Shown here in pieces: positions 37,948 to 47,874 of a DNA stretch of 64,000 bases. Under the pieces are notes generated by a model that saw only the letters and a list, made by a program, of their open reading frames with translations, did not search any database and was not told the DNA's origin. The position numbers and the translations under genes are program-made. This DNA comes from DATARH01 sp963847345 (GTDB taxonomy: Bacteria; Pseudomonadota; Alphaproteobacteria; ATCC43930; CGMCC-115725), in assembly GCA_963847345.1 (NCBI GenBank), contig CAWJZU010000013.1, forward strand, positions 62,001-126,000, written 5' to 3'. Numbering within the stretch: the stretch's first letter is position 1; each line of letters opens with the position of its first letter.

Positions 37948-38787
37948 TCAGCCGATTTTAGACTGTGTCAACACCGGCTTGAGGGGTGGAATTTGCGGCG
38001 CTGTTGGCGGTTCGATGTCCGGCTTGGGACGAAACAGCCGGTCGGCGGCGCGACCGATCAGCTGCGTTATCGCCGCGTCGAACCCGGCCGCGACAACGCC
38101 GCCGACGACCGGCACCACCTTGCTGATCTTCGCGGCATGCCCGGCGCCGGCCAACGCCGTCGCGGACGCCCCCGCGACGCGCTCGGCCTTCTTGAGAAGC
38201 GCCGGCGTGGACACCCCGGCCATTCGCTCGACCTTTTTCACCAGCGCCGGCGACATCCACCCGGCGACATCGCGGGTCATCCGCACGCCGAGGCGCGCGC
38301 CGGCGTTCTTCAGCGTGTCGGCCGCCTTCGACCCGGTCAGGCAGGCCAGCACGAGACCGCGCACCTCTGGGGTGTGGATGTCGTGACCGCGCAGATGGGC
38401 GATCGCCGCGATCATCCGCACCTGTATGTAGAGCGTGCTCGCGAGATTGGCCGGGATCGCGACTGGCAGCGAGACGAACCCGCCGATGCCGGTCAGGAAC
38501 CCGGCGCTGCCGGCCAGCCCGGTCTGCGACAGGATCAGCGCCTTGATGGCGGCGTCGGGCGCGGCGTGCTTGGCCGCGTATTTCGCCGCCAGCTCCTCGG
38601 CGCCGTCGAAACCCGGCAGACCGTCAAGCGCGCGGCCATAGGCCCAGTCAAAGGCCTGGAGGAATGTCGAGGCGACGGCGCCGCCGGCACCGCTCACCGC
38701 CCACTCACCGACCCTAGCACCGACCCGGCTCGCTGCCCCGCCGACCCTGGACCCGACCCGGTTTGCCGCATGCATGATTGATTTCAT
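37948..38787 (-). CDS. EcsC-family protein
   Basis: About 279 residues with the EcsC pattern: a helical, Ala/Gly-rich protein with AGSAGFLTGIGGFVSLPVAI near the centre, TLYIQVRMIAAIAHLRGHDI, and KVVPVVGGVVAAGFDAAITQ near the end. EcsC is linked in Bacillus with ABC-transporter regulation and protein secretion, but the molecular role is unknown. The start is ATG 38787, with 38778 possible. It runs divergently from the tandem amidohydrolases. Confidence 0.82.
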   Translation of the reverse strand: MKSIMHAANRVGSRVGGAASRVGARVGEWAVSGAGGAVASTFLQAFDWAYGRALDGLPGFDGAEELAAKYAAKHAAPDAAIKALILSQTGLAGSAGFLTGIGGFVSLPVAIPANLASTLYIQVRMIAAIAHLRGHDIHTPEVRGLVLACLTGSKAADTLKNAGARLGVRMTRDVAGWMSPALVKKVERMAGVSTPALLKKAERVAGASATALAGAGHAAKISKVVPVVGGVVAAGFDAAITQLIGRAADRLFRPKPDIEPPTAPQIPPLKPVLTQSKIG

Positions 38788-38886
38788 GGGCTGATATGTG
38801 GCCCGTTGCGCCGCCGGCCGCAATCAGCCGCGCCAAACGCCGACGATCTCGCATAGGATAGCGGAAAACCAGCGATGGAGGGACCG

Positions 38887-39972
38887 ATGCTGTTCACATG
38901 CCTGCCCGAGGGGGCTCAGATCCCAGGCCGCTTTCCGGGACCGGTACATGCCCGCGGCAAATGGTTCACGATCGACATCCACTGCCACCTGCTGACCGAA
39001 AAAGCCGAGGAGATGGTCAAGGACGCCGGCCTGACGATGGACTGGCAGCCGCGCATGCAGTTCGCCAACGAGCTGACCCGCGAGACCAACCGCGAGCAGG
39101 CGCGGCGCAACCGCGTCCAGTTCAGCGACATTGCGAAGCGTCTCGCCGACATGGACCGCATGGGGATCGACATCCAGGCGATCACCCCGTCGCCGGCGCA
39201 GACCTTCTACAGTGTGCCGCCCGATCTCGGCATCGCGACCGCACGTGTCATCAACGACAACATCGCCGATATCTGCGGCAAACATCCCGACCGCTTCGTC
39301 GGGCTCGGCACGGTGCCGTTCCAGGCGCCGGAGCTTGCACTCGCCGAGATGGACCGGCTGCACGCATCATTAGGGCTGCGCGGCATCGAGATCGCGACCA
39401 ATGTCGCCGGCGCCGATCTGTCGGAACCGCGTTTCCGGCCGATCTTCGCGCGCGCGGAGGAGCTGGGGCTGGTGCTGTTTATGCACCCGACCGGCTTTCC
39501 CGAGGCGAGCCGGTTCCGCGACCATTATTTCACGAACATCATCGGTAACCCGCTCGACACGACCGTCGCGGTGCATCACCTGATCTTTGGCGGCGTGTTG
39601 CAGGATTATCCGAATCTGAAGCTCGTGCTGTCGCATGGCGGCGGCTATCTGCCGGCCTATTCGGGCCGCATCGACCACGCCGCGTCGGCCCGTCCCGATA
39701 CCTGCACCTGCATCCGGCACATGCCGACGACCTATCTGAAGCGGCTCTATTTCGACACGATCGTCTACACGCACCCGCAGCTCCAGTATTTCGTCGAGCA
39801 GTATGGCGCCGACCACGTCCTGATGGGCACGGACTATCCGGCCGACATGGGCGAGATCGACCCGATCGGTTTTGTCGAAGGCGCTCCCGGCCTCGACGAT
39901 AACGAGCGCCGCGCGATTCTCGGCGGCAACGCGGCACGCCTGCTCAATCTCGAAATGCCGCGACGCGCCTAG
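38887..39972 (+). CDS. amidohydrolase (ACMSD-like), copy 1
   Basis: A 361-residue metal-dependent (beta/alpha)8 hydrolase or decarboxylase of the amidohydrolase_2 / ACMSD group. Metal ligands are visible in FTIDIHCH (H-x-H), LFMHPTG, LSHGGGYLP and MGTDYPADMGE (Asp). Substrates of this group include 2-amino-3-carboxymuconate semialdehyde and hydroxybenzoates. ATG 38887 after GGAGG is preferred to the in-frame ATG at 38875, and matches the N-terminus (MLFTC) of the tandem copy. Followed after 12 bases by a paralogue. Confidence 0.9.
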   Translation: MLFTCLPEGAQIPGRFPGPVHARGKWFTIDIHCHLLTEKAEEMVKDAGLTMDWQPRMQFANELTRETNREQARRNRVQFSDIAKRLADMDRMGIDIQAITPSPAQTFYSVPPDLGIATARVINDNIADICGKHPDRFVGLGTVPFQAPELALAEMDRLHASLGLRGIEIATNVAGADLSEPRFRPIFARAEELGLVLFMHPTGFPEASRFRDHYFTNIIGNPLDTTVAVHHLIFGGVLQDYPNLKLVLSHGGGYLPAYSGRIDHAASARPDTCTCIRHMPTTYLKRLYFDTIVYTHPQLQYFVEQYGADHVLMGTDYPADMGEIDPIGFVEGAPGLDDNERRAILGGNAARLLNLEMPRRA

Positions 39973-39984
39973 GAGGACCCGACC

Positions 39985-41088
39985 ATGCTGTTCACCTGCC
40001 GCCCTCCCGGCGCAACGACCGGCGGCGCAATCCCCGGGAGGTTCCCCGGCCCCGCGCATCCGCGCGGCAAATGGTTCGCGGTCGATATCCACTGCCACGT
40101 GCGCAGCGACGAGGCCGCCCGGATGGTCGAGGGCAACGAGGCGGTGTCCCGCTGGTTTCTGGAAAAAGCGGCCAACCCGCAGAGCCAGGCGATCAACCGC
40201 GCAAACGGCGAGCGCACCTACGAGCAGGGAAATTCGCCCGAGCAGCGGATCGCCGACATGGACCATATGGGGATCGACATCCAGGCGATCTCGCCGGCGC
40301 CGCGCCAGACCTATTACGGTGCCGATCCCGATCTCGGCCGCGCAACGTCGCGGGCGATCAACGACTTTATCGCCGAGCTCTGCGGCAAATATCCCGACCG
40401 CTTCATCGGGCTCGGCACGGTGCCGTTTCAGGCCCCGGAGCTGGCGATTGCCGAACTCGACCGGCTGCACAAATCGCTCGGCTTTCGCGGCATCGAAATC
40501 ATGACGCATGTCGCCGGCGAGGATTTGTCGGCCGAGCGCTTTCGCCCGATCTGGGCGCGCATCGAGGAGCTGGGACTGCTCGTCTTCATGCATCCCGACG
40601 GGTTCACCGAGGCGCGCCGCTTCCGCGATCATTATTTCGCAAACGTCATCGGCAACCCGCTCGACACGACGGTGGCTGTGCATCACCTGATATTCGGCGG
40701 GGTGCTTGAGGCATATCCCGGGCTGAAGATTGTCCTGGCGCATGGCGGCGGTTATCTGCCGGCTTATTCCGGGCGCATCGATCACGCCGCCTCGGCCCGG
40801 CCCGACACCTGTACCTGCATCAAGGAGATGCCGACGAATTATCTGAAGCGGCTGTATTTCGATGCGCTGGTTTATACGCACCACCAGCTCGAATACCTCG
40901 TCGCGCAATACGGCACCGACCACATCCTGATGGGCACGGACTACCCGGCCGACATGGGCGAGATTGATCCGATCGGCTTTATCGAAGGCGCGCCGGGGCT
41001 CGACGATACCAAGCGCCGCGCGATACTCGGCGGCAACGCGGCCCGGTTGCTCGACATCGAGATACCGATGCTCACCGGGGCGCGCTAA
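39985..41088 (+). CDS. amidohydrolase (ACMSD-like), copy 2
   Basis: A 367-residue paralogue of the preceding gene, starting MLFTC like it. Metal-site segments are equivalent: FAVDIHCH, VFMHPDG, LAHGGGYLP and MGTDYPADMGE. The C-terminal halves are very similar by eye, while the region after residue 40 differs and is slightly longer here, where substrate loops usually lie. The tandem copies probably act on related substrates or form a hetero-oligomer. The ribosome site GGAGG lies just before ATG 39985. Confidence 0.9.
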   Translation: MLFTCRPPGATTGGAIPGRFPGPAHPRGKWFAVDIHCHVRSDEAARMVEGNEAVSRWFLEKAANPQSQAINRANGERTYEQGNSPEQRIADMDHMGIDIQAISPAPRQTYYGADPDLGRATSRAINDFIAELCGKYPDRFIGLGTVPFQAPELAIAELDRLHKSLGFRGIEIMTHVAGEDLSAERFRPIWARIEELGLLVFMHPDGFTEARRFRDHYFANVIGNPLDTTVAVHHLIFGGVLEAYPGLKIVLAHGGGYLPAYSGRIDHAASARPDTCTCIKEMPTNYLKRLYFDALVYTHHQLEYLVAQYGTDHILMGTDYPADMGEIDPIGFIEGAPGLDDTKRRAILGGNAARLLDIEIPMLTGAR

Positions 41089-41123
41089 CGCACACGGCGT
41101 GGGCGGCGAACCCGCACCTCACC

Positions 41124-41801
41124 CTACGCCGCTGCCGGCTCCAGCAGCTCCGGGTCGTTGTTGCGGACGTTGCCGACCCGCGCCGCGACCGGGTGGGCGC
41201 GCATCGCTTCGGCCGGATAGGGAAGCAGCATCGCCATCAATTCGTCGGTCTCCACCCGGTCCTCGCCGAGCCAGCTGCGCCAGACCCGTTGCGGCAGGAT
41301 GACCGGCATGCGGTTGTGGATCGGCGCGATCAGTTCGTTCGCCGCACCGGTGATTATGCTGAAGGTGTAGAGCGCCACGCCGTCGGAGCGGTCCTTCCAC
41401 CGCTCCCACAGCCCGGCCAGCGCCATCGGCGAGGAATCGGCGAGACCGATCGCATAAGGCTGCTTGCCGCGAGCGGTCTTTTGCCATTCGTAGAAAAAGT
41501 CTACCGGCACGAGGCAGCGGCGCTGGGGGAAGGCGTCGCGGAACGCCGGTTTTGTCGCGACGGTCTCGGCCATCGCGTTGATGCACCGCGGCCCGATCGA
41601 TTTGTCCTTGGCCCAGGAGGGGATCAGCCCCCAGCGCAGCAAATCGAGCGAGCGGCGTCCGTCGCGGTCAAGACGCACGACTGGCAGCATGTCGGTTGGT
41701 GCACCGTTGTACGTAGCCGCCGCGTTCGGGACCGGGTTAACCGTCTCGAACAGCACCCGGATTTCGTTAAGCGGCGTCTTCTGGACGACCCGACCGCACA
41801 T
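41124..41801 (-). CDS. SRAP-family DNA-protein crosslinking protein (YedK/HMCES-like)
   Basis: A 225-residue SOS-response-associated peptidase-like protein. It begins MCGR, with Cys2 as the residue that bonds to abasic sites in single-stranded DNA. It also has the active-site Asn in YNGAPTD, the Glu in PVDFFYEW, and the His in IHNRMPVILP. It protects abasic sites by forming a thiazolidine crosslink. All catalytic residues are present. The gene stands alone between the amidohydrolases and the efflux pump. Confidence 0.92.
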   Translation of the reverse strand: MCGRVVQKTPLNEIRVLFETVNPVPNAAATYNGAPTDMLPVVRLDRDGRRSLDLLRWGLIPSWAKDKSIGPRCINAMAETVATKPAFRDAFPQRRCLVPVDFFYEWQKTARGKQPYAIGLADSSPMALAGLWERWKDRSDGVALYTFSIITGAANELIAPIHNRMPVILPQRVWRSWLGEDRVETDELMAMLLPYPAEAMRAHPVAARVGNVRNNDPELLEPAAA

Positions 41802-41847
41802 TCCGTTGTCAGACTCTGCGGGTCAGCCTACGCGCTCCGCGCCGGGA

Positions 41848-44800
41848 CTACTCGGCCGCGCCGCGCGGCTCGTCGGCCAACTGGGGATCCGTCCCGGCAC
41901 CGACCGCTTCCGCCAATCGCGACGGGCGGGTCGAGGCGCCGAGGAAACGGGCCAACCGATCGAGATAGAGATAGACGACCGGCGTCGTGTACAGCGTCAG
42001 CCATTGCGACACCAGGAGACCGCCGACCATCGCGACGCCGAGCGGCCGCCGCAACTCGGACCCGGCGCCGCCGCCGAACGCGATCGGCATTGCACCGAAC
42101 AGCGCCGCGAAGGTCGTCATCATGATCGGCCGAAACCGCAAAAGGCACGCCTCGTGGATCGCTTCGAGCGGGCTCTTGCCCTCGTTTCGCTCGGCCTGGA
42201 GGGCAAAGTCGATCATCATGATCGCGTTCTTCTTGACGATACCGATCAGCAGGATCACGCCGATCAGCGCGATGACGCTCAGGTCGTAGCCGAGAAGCAT
42301 CAGCGCCAAGAGCGCCCCGACCCCCGCCGACGGCAGCGACGACAGGATCGTGATCGGGTGGATATAGCTCTCGTAGAGCATTCCCAGCACGATGTAGACG
42401 ACCAGGATTGCCGCCGCGACGAGTAGCGGTGTCGATTTCAGCGAGGCCTGGAAGGCCTGCGCCGTCCCCTGGAACGAGCCGTTGACGGTCGCCGGCATCC
42501 GCAGCTCGCGCTCCAGCGCATGGATCTTGTCCACCGCCTGACCGATCGCGATCCCGGGAGCGAGATTGAACGACAGCGTCACCGCGGGGAACTGGCCCTG
42601 ATGGCTGACCATCAGCGGTTCGACGCGGGTTTTGAAATGGGCGATCGTGCTGAGAGGCACCTGTGCGCCGTTGCGGCCGGGAACGTAGATCTTCGAAAGA
42701 GCGGTCGGATCTTTCTGGAACTCGGGCTTGACGCCGAGAATGACCTTGTACTGGTTGGTCGAGGTGTACATCGTCGCGACCTGGCGCTGGCCGAAGGCGC
42801 TGTACAGCGTCTCGTCGACCAGCGATAGCGAGATCCCGAGCCTTGAGGCGGCATCGCGGTCGATTTCGATCCCGATATAAGGCGCGGCGATCTGCTGGTC
42901 CGAGGCGACATCCTGCAATTCCGGCAGCTTCTTCAATGCCGCTTCGACGATCGGCGCCCAATGGTTCAACTCGTCGGCATCGGTGTCGGTCAGCGTGTAC
43001 TGGAACTGCGTGCGGCTGAGCCGGCCGCCGACGCTGACGTCCTGACCCGATTGCATGAACAACTGCGCGCCCTCGACCTGCGCCACTTTGGGCCGCAATC
43101 GTCGGATCACCTGATCCGAGGTGACGTCGCGCTCGTCATGCGGCTTCAGCTGGATGAACATCCGGCCGGTGTTCTCGGTCGGGTTGTAGCTGTAGGCACC
43201 AGCGAAATAGAACACGCCCGAGACGGCCGGATCCTCCCGCACGATTTCGCCGAAGCGGTGCACGATTGTTTCCATTTTGGCGAACGAAGTATCCTGCCGC
43301 GCTACCGCCTGGCCGAAGATGAAGCCGGTATCCTGCTGCGGGAAGAAACCCTTCGGGATCGTGGCGTACAGATACCCGGTCCCGACCATCAGGCCGAGAG
43401 TCGCCAGCAGCATCGGGAACTGATGCCGCAGCACGAAGCGAAGCCCGCGATCGTAAGCGCCCAGCACTGCCTGGAAAACGCGCTCGGCGCCGCGGCTGAG
43501 GGCGCCGGGTGGACGCTCGTTCTTGCCTTTTAAAAACAGCGAGCACAACACCGGGGTCAGTGTCAGCGAGATGAAGGCCGAGGCCAGCACCGCGACGGTG
43601 ACGACGACCGCGAACTCGCGGAACAGCCGCCCGATAATGCCGCCCATGAACAAGAGCGGGATGAACACTGCGATCAGGGAAAACGTGATCGAGATGATCG
43701 TAAATCCGATCTGGCCCGCCCCCTTCAGCGCGGCCTCGAACGGGCTCATGCCCTCTTCGAGATAGCGCACGATGTTCTCGATCATCACGATCGCGTCATC
43801 GACGATGAAGCCGACCGAGATCGTCAACCCCATCAAAGAGATATTGTCGAGGCTGTAGCCCAGCCCGTACATGATCGCGAAAGTTGAGAGCAGCGAAAGC
43901 GGCAGCGCCAGGCTCGGGATCACGGTCGCCCAGAGCGTGCGCAGAAAGACGAAGATGACCAGGATCACGAGCGCGACCGTCAGCATCATCGTGAACTGCA
44001 CGTCGTGTACCGCAGTGCGGATCACCAGCGAGCGGTCGGAGACCAGATCGACATGCACCGACGGCGGCAGTGATTCCTGGAATTGCGGCAGGCGCTCCTT
44101 GACCGTGTCGACGACCTCGATCGTGTTGGCGCCGGCCTCGCGCTGGATCGCTAGACCCTCGGCCGGCTTGCCGTCGAACCAGGCGCCAGTGCGCTCGTTC
44201 TGCACGCCGTCCTCGACCTCGGCGATGTCGCCGAGCCGGATCGGCGCGCCGTTGCGCCAGGCGACGATCACCTGGCGAAATCCGGCGGCATCGAAAATCT
44301 GGTCGTTGGTGTCGAGCGTGATGGTCTGATGCGCGCCGGTCAGGTTGCCGTTAGGCCGGTTGACGCTGGCGGCCGCAATCGCGGCGCGGATATCCTCAAT
44401 GCCGACACCACGCGCCGCCAAGGCCATCGGGTTCACCCGCACCAGGACGGCATAGGGCTTCTGGCCGAAAATGCGCGCTTCAGCGACGCCGCTGATGCTC
44501 GATAGACGTTGCGCCACCATGGTGAAGGCGTAGTCGTCGAGACGATAAACCGGTATCGCGTCGGAATGGATCGCGTAGATCAGCACCGGACGATCGGCCG
44601 GGTTCGTCTTGCGGTAGGTCGGCGGGTTCGGCATGTCGCGCGGCAGCAGGCCGGTCGCCGCCTGGATGGCCTGCTGCACGTCCTGCGCCGCAGAGTCGAT
44701 GTTGCGGTCGAGTTCGAACTGCATCGTGATCGTGGTATTGCCGACCCCGCTCGTCGAGCTCATTTCGGCCAAGCCCGGCAGCGCCGCGAACTTCTGTTCA

Positions 44801-45000
44801 AGCGGCGTGGCAACCGAGGCCGCCATCGTCGACGGGCTGGCGCCAGGGTAGTTGGCGCTGACCACGACCGTTGGGAAATCGACGCGCGGCAACGCCGCCA
44901 CCGGCAGCAGGTTGTACGCGGCGATGCCGAACACCAGGATCCCGAGCATCAACAGCGATGTCGCGATCGGGCGGTGAATGAACGGCGCGGAAATGCTCAT
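41848..45000 (-). CDS. RND efflux transporter, inner-membrane subunit (MdtB/MdtC-like)
   Basis: A 1050-residue proton-driven RND pump of the HAE1 class. MSISAPFIHRPIATSLLMLG is the usual N-terminus, with VTPLEQ-like ATPLEQKFAALPGLAEMSS after it. The proton-relay helix contains ISVGFIVDDAIVMIENIVRY (two adjacent Asp). The two-fold repeated layout of six helices and large periplasmic loops is complete. It forms a tripartite pump with the adaptor encoded just upstream; no outer-membrane TolC-type gene is beside them. Confidence 0.95.
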   Translation of the reverse strand: MSISAPFIHRPIATSLLMLGILVFGIAAYNLLPVAALPRVDFPTVVVSANYPGASPSTMAASVATPLEQKFAALPGLAEMSSTSGVGNTTITMQFELDRNIDSAAQDVQQAIQAATGLLPRDMPNPPTYRKTNPADRPVLIYAIHSDAIPVYRLDDYAFTMVAQRLSSISGVAEARIFGQKPYAVLVRVNPMALAARGVGIEDIRAAIAAASVNRPNGNLTGAHQTITLDTNDQIFDAAGFRQVIVAWRNGAPIRLGDIAEVEDGVQNERTGAWFDGKPAEGLAIQREAGANTIEVVDTVKERLPQFQESLPPSVHVDLVSDRSLVIRTAVHDVQFTMMLTVALVILVIFVFLRTLWATVIPSLALPLSLLSTFAIMYGLGYSLDNISLMGLTISVGFIVDDAIVMIENIVRYLEEGMSPFEAALKGAGQIGFTIISITFSLIAVFIPLLFMGGIIGRLFREFAVVVTVAVLASAFISLTLTPVLCSLFLKGKNERPPGALSRGAERVFQAVLGAYDRGLRFVLRHQFPMLLATLGLMVGTGYLYATIPKGFFPQQDTGFIFGQAVARQDTSFAKMETIVHRFGEIVREDPAVSGVFYFAGAYSYNPTENTGRMFIQLKPHDERDVTSDQVIRRLRPKVAQVEGAQLFMQSGQDVSVGGRLSRTQFQYTLTDTDADELNHWAPIVEAALKKLPELQDVASDQQIAAPYIGIEIDRDAASRLGISLSLVDETLYSAFGQRQVATMYTSTNQYKVILGVKPEFQKDPTALSKIYVPGRNGAQVPLSTIAHFKTRVEPLMVSHQGQFPAVTLSFNLAPGIAIGQAVDKIHALERELRMPATVNGSFQGTAQAFQASLKSTPLLVAAAILVVYIVLGMLYESYIHPITILSSLPSAGVGALLALMLLGYDLSVIALIGVILLIGIVKKNAIMMIDFALQAERNEGKSPLEAIHEACLLRFRPIMMTTFAALFGAMPIAFGGGAGSELRRPLGVAMVGGLLVSQWLTLYTTPVVYLYLDRLARFLGASTRPSRLAEAVGAGTDPQLADEPRGAAE

Positions 45001-45055
45001 CGCCCGGGCCCCATGCGGGAAGGTTGCTGGCGACGGCGCGCCGACAAAAGCATTG

Positions 45056-46210
45056 TCATCCGGTGGGTTCGGATTTCGGATTGGATTTCGCCGGTGCGAG
45101 CCGCACCCGCGATCCGTTTGTCAACCGGTACTGCCCCTCAACGACAATTTTTTCACCGGGCGTCAAACCCTTGCTAATTACGGCGACGCCGTCCTGCACG
45201 GCGGCCACCTCAACTGGGCGCCGCTCGACGGTGTCGTCGTCCTTAATCACATAGGTGTAGGGACCGGTTGGCCCGTCCTGCACAGTTTGTGCTGGCACGG
45301 TCGGGACGCCTCGGCGCGTGTTGACGATCAGCCGCACATTGACGAACAGGCCAGGCCACAGCCGCTCGTCATCGTTGGCGAAACTCGCCTTCAGCTTCAG
45401 CGTGCCGGTCGTCTGGTCGATCTGGTTGTCGATCAGCGTCAGCTTGCCGGTTGACAGCAGCGTCTTGCCGTCCTCGCCGATCGCCTGCACGACAAGCGGC
45501 TCCCTGGCCTGCTTTTCGCGGACTTTGTGCTGGTTTTCCTGCGGCACCGTGAAAACGACATCGATCGGGCGGACCTGTGCGATCGTCACGAGCGGAGCGC
45601 CCTCGCTGGCGCGCACCATGTTGCCCACATCGACGAGGCGGGCGCCAAGACGTCCGGCGATGGGCGCCTTTATCGTCGCATAGGACAGGTTCAGCCTTGC
45701 CGTCGCGATCTGCGCCTCGTCGCCCTTGATCGCGGCCTGCGTTTGCGCGACCTGCGCCTTGGCCTGATCGTAGGCCTGCTGCGATTGATAGCCGTGCGAC
45801 ACGAGCTGCGAGCCACGGGCCAAATCGGTCTGTGCGGTCGCGAGCTGCGCCTCGTCCTTTTGCTTGGTCGCCTGCGCTTGCTCAAGCGCCGCCTCGAACG
45901 GCCGCGGGTCGATCTGGAACAGCACCGTCCCGACCTTGACGTCCTCGCCTTCCTTGAAGTCGGAGGCGAGGATCTGCCCGTCGACCCGGCTCTTGATCGT
46001 GACCATGTTGGTAGGCTGCACAGTGCCAATCGCCTCGAGCACGACGGGCACGTCGGCTGCGACGACGGTGCCCGCAGTGACCGGCACGGTCTGCCCACCG
46101 CCGTGCGACTGCGCCACGGCCGGTTTCGTGCTTTCGAACGTGCGTGGCAGCACCACGCCAGCCGCTATCGCGAGAACCGCGAACACGGCTACTGCAGCCT
46201 TCCTATTCAC
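45056..46210 (-). CDS. RND efflux periplasmic adaptor (MdtA/HlyD-like)
   Basis: A 384-residue membrane-fusion protein: an N-terminal helix (VAVFAVLAIAAGVVLP), the lipoyl/beta-barrel segment VDGQILASDFKEGEDVKVGT, a helical hairpin (ATKQKDEAQLATAQTDLARG), and YATIKAPIAGRLGARLVDVG. It links the inner-membrane pump to an outer-membrane channel. The start is GTG 46210, with a very strong GGGAGG five bases before it, rather than a TTG at 46237. A possible minus-10 box TATAAT lies at 46253-46248 on this strand; no clear minus-35 was seen. Confidence 0.93.
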   Translation of the reverse strand: MNRKAAVAVFAVLAIAAGVVLPRTFESTKPAVAQSHGGGQTVPVTAGTVVAADVPVVLEAIGTVQPTNMVTIKSRVDGQILASDFKEGEDVKVGTVLFQIDPRPFEAALEQAQATKQKDEAQLATAQTDLARGSQLVSHGYQSQQAYDQAKAQVAQTQAAIKGDEAQIATARLNLSYATIKAPIAGRLGARLVDVGNMVRASEGAPLVTIAQVRPIDVVFTVPQENQHKVREKQAREPLVVQAIGEDGKTLLSTGKLTLIDNQIDQTTGTLKLKASFANDDERLWPGLFVNVRLIVNTRRGVPTVPAQTVQDGPTGPYTYVIKDDDTVERRPVEVAAVQDGVAVISKGLTPGEKIVVEGQYRLTNGSRVRLAPAKSNPKSEPTG

Positions 46211-46424
46211 GAAGCCTCCCGGGGGCGGAGGTTGCAACGGGCGACATATTATAGATTAGCCTTGTATGTACCATCCCCGGCCGCTTCCGGCAGGTAAATT
46301 CTTTCCGCTGAGCGCGATTTCCGGTTTCGGGCATTTCCTCGGCTGCGGTTCCGCGGCATGATCGCCGGCATACGGCGTCCGTCGGGCGCTTATACCGGGC
46401 ATTCAACAGCAGAAAGGCCGGATC

Positions 46425-47840
46425 ATGGCTGCTCATGACGCGTTGCGAACCATCCTGCCGATCGCCGGCCTCTCGGAGGATCGCGCCCGGACGGTCGAGT
46501 TCACCGGCGGCGGCGACCCCGTGCTGCCGACCCCGTTCCGCATCGGCGAAACCGCCGCCGCGGCACTCGCCGCGACCGGGCTCGCGGTATCCGACCTTTG
46601 GGAGCTTCGCACGGGCCGCCAGCAGCAGGTCGCGATCGACCTGCGGCAAGCCGCCGCATCCTTGCGCAGCGGCCACTATCTCGTAATGGACGGGGCCGAG
46701 GTCTCAACCGAGCGCAACCCGGTGATGGGCGTCTACCCGGCGAAAAACGGCCGCTGGAGCTACATCCACGCCAATTTCCCGAACCACCGCGCCGCCGCGC
46801 TGAGCGTGCTCGGCTGCGAGGAAAACAAGGACGCGGTGCGCCGCGCCGTCGCGAACTGGGACGCGCTCGAACTCGAGGAGGCGATCCTCGCCGCCAAAGG
46901 GGCCGGCGGCATGGTGCGCAGCATGGCGGAATGGGCAAAGCACCCGCAGGCCGCCGCGATCGCATCCTTGCCGCTTCTCGAAATCGTCAAGATCGGCGAC
47001 GCGCCGCCGGAAAAACTCCCCGATGGCGACCGGCCGCTCTCCGGTGTCCGCGTGCTCGACCTGACGCGCGTATTGGCCGGGCCGACCTGCGCCCGCACGC
47101 TGGCCGAGCACGGCGCCGACGTCTTGAAGATCACCGCCGCGCACCTGCCGAATATCGGCTATCAGGAATACGACACCGGGCACGGCAAATTGTCGGCCCA
47201 GCTCGATCTGCGCCAGCCAAAGGACCTCGAAACGTTAAAGAACCTGGTGCGCGAGGCCGACGTGTTCAGCCAGGGCTACCGTCCCGGCACGCTCGGCAAT
47301 CGCGGCCTGTCGCCGGAAGAACTGGCGACATTGCGTCCCGGTCTCATCTATGTCTCGCTGTGCGCCTTCAGCCATGTCGGGCCGTGGGCGTCGCGCCGCG
47401 GCTTCGACACGGTCGTGCAGACGGTCAGCGGCATCACGACGCGGCAGGCCGAGCTGTTCCCCGGCGCCGAGGCGGGTCAGCCGCAATTCTACCCGGTGTC
47501 GGCGATCGACTACCTGACCGGCTACCTGATGGCGTTCGGCGCGATGGTGGCGTTGGCGCGCCGCGCCCGCGAGGGCGGCAGTTGGCTGGTGCGCATCTCG
47601 CTGGCGCAGACCGGACGCTGGCTGGTGAGCCGTGGCGAAGTGCCTGAAGCCGGTCTGAAGGACGTGCCGAAGGAGTTCGCGCCGGAGGAGCTGGCGCGCT
47701 GGTCGATTGAGAGCGAGACCCCGGTCGGCAAGCTGAAGCATCTGAAGCCGACCGTACAGCTCTCCGAGACGCCGCCCTTCTGGGCGCGCCCGTCGGTGCC
47801 GCTCGGCTACAACGAGGCGGCCTGGCCGGCGCGGGCTTAG
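46425..47840 (+). CDS. family III CoA transferase (CaiB/BaiF) with unusual domain order
   Basis: 471 residues. The core CaiB/BaiF Rossmann domain begins only at about residue 205 (LSGVRVLDLTRVLAGPTCAR, then HGADVLKI), with the probable catalytic Asp in RRGFDTVVQTVSGI. Before it lie about 200 residues with features normally found in the later part of the family (VAIDLRQAAASL, then VMGVYPAKNGRWSYIHANFP). So the small domain precedes the main one. It would move CoA between carboxylic acids. It is followed after 34 bases by another CoA transferase, likely in one transcript. Confidence 0.85.
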   Translation: MAAHDALRTILPIAGLSEDRARTVEFTGGGDPVLPTPFRIGETAAAALAATGLAVSDLWELRTGRQQQVAIDLRQAAASLRSGHYLVMDGAEVSTERNPVMGVYPAKNGRWSYIHANFPNHRAAALSVLGCEENKDAVRRAVANWDALELEEAILAAKGAGGMVRSMAEWAKHPQAAAIASLPLLEIVKIGDAPPEKLPDGDRPLSGVRVLDLTRVLAGPTCARTLAEHGADVLKITAAHLPNIGYQEYDTGHGKLSAQLDLRQPKDLETLKNLVREADVFSQGYRPGTLGNRGLSPEELATLRPGLIYVSLCAFSHVGPWASRRGFDTVVQTVSGITTRQAELFPGAEAGQPQFYPVSAIDYLTGYLMAFGAMVALARRAREGGSWLVRISLAQTGRWLVSRGEVPEAGLKDVPKEFAPEELARWSIESETPVGKLKHLKPTVQLSETPPFWARPSVPLGYNEAAWPARA

Positions 47841-47874
47841 CCGCCAGCCGGCTGCGCGATACGGATCATCCCGG

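Noticed and set aside
39370..40923. 517-codon minus-strand ORF opposite the amidohydrolases
   Set aside because: Its own sequence repeats because the two real genes are tandem copies; it is an antisense reflection with no family motif.
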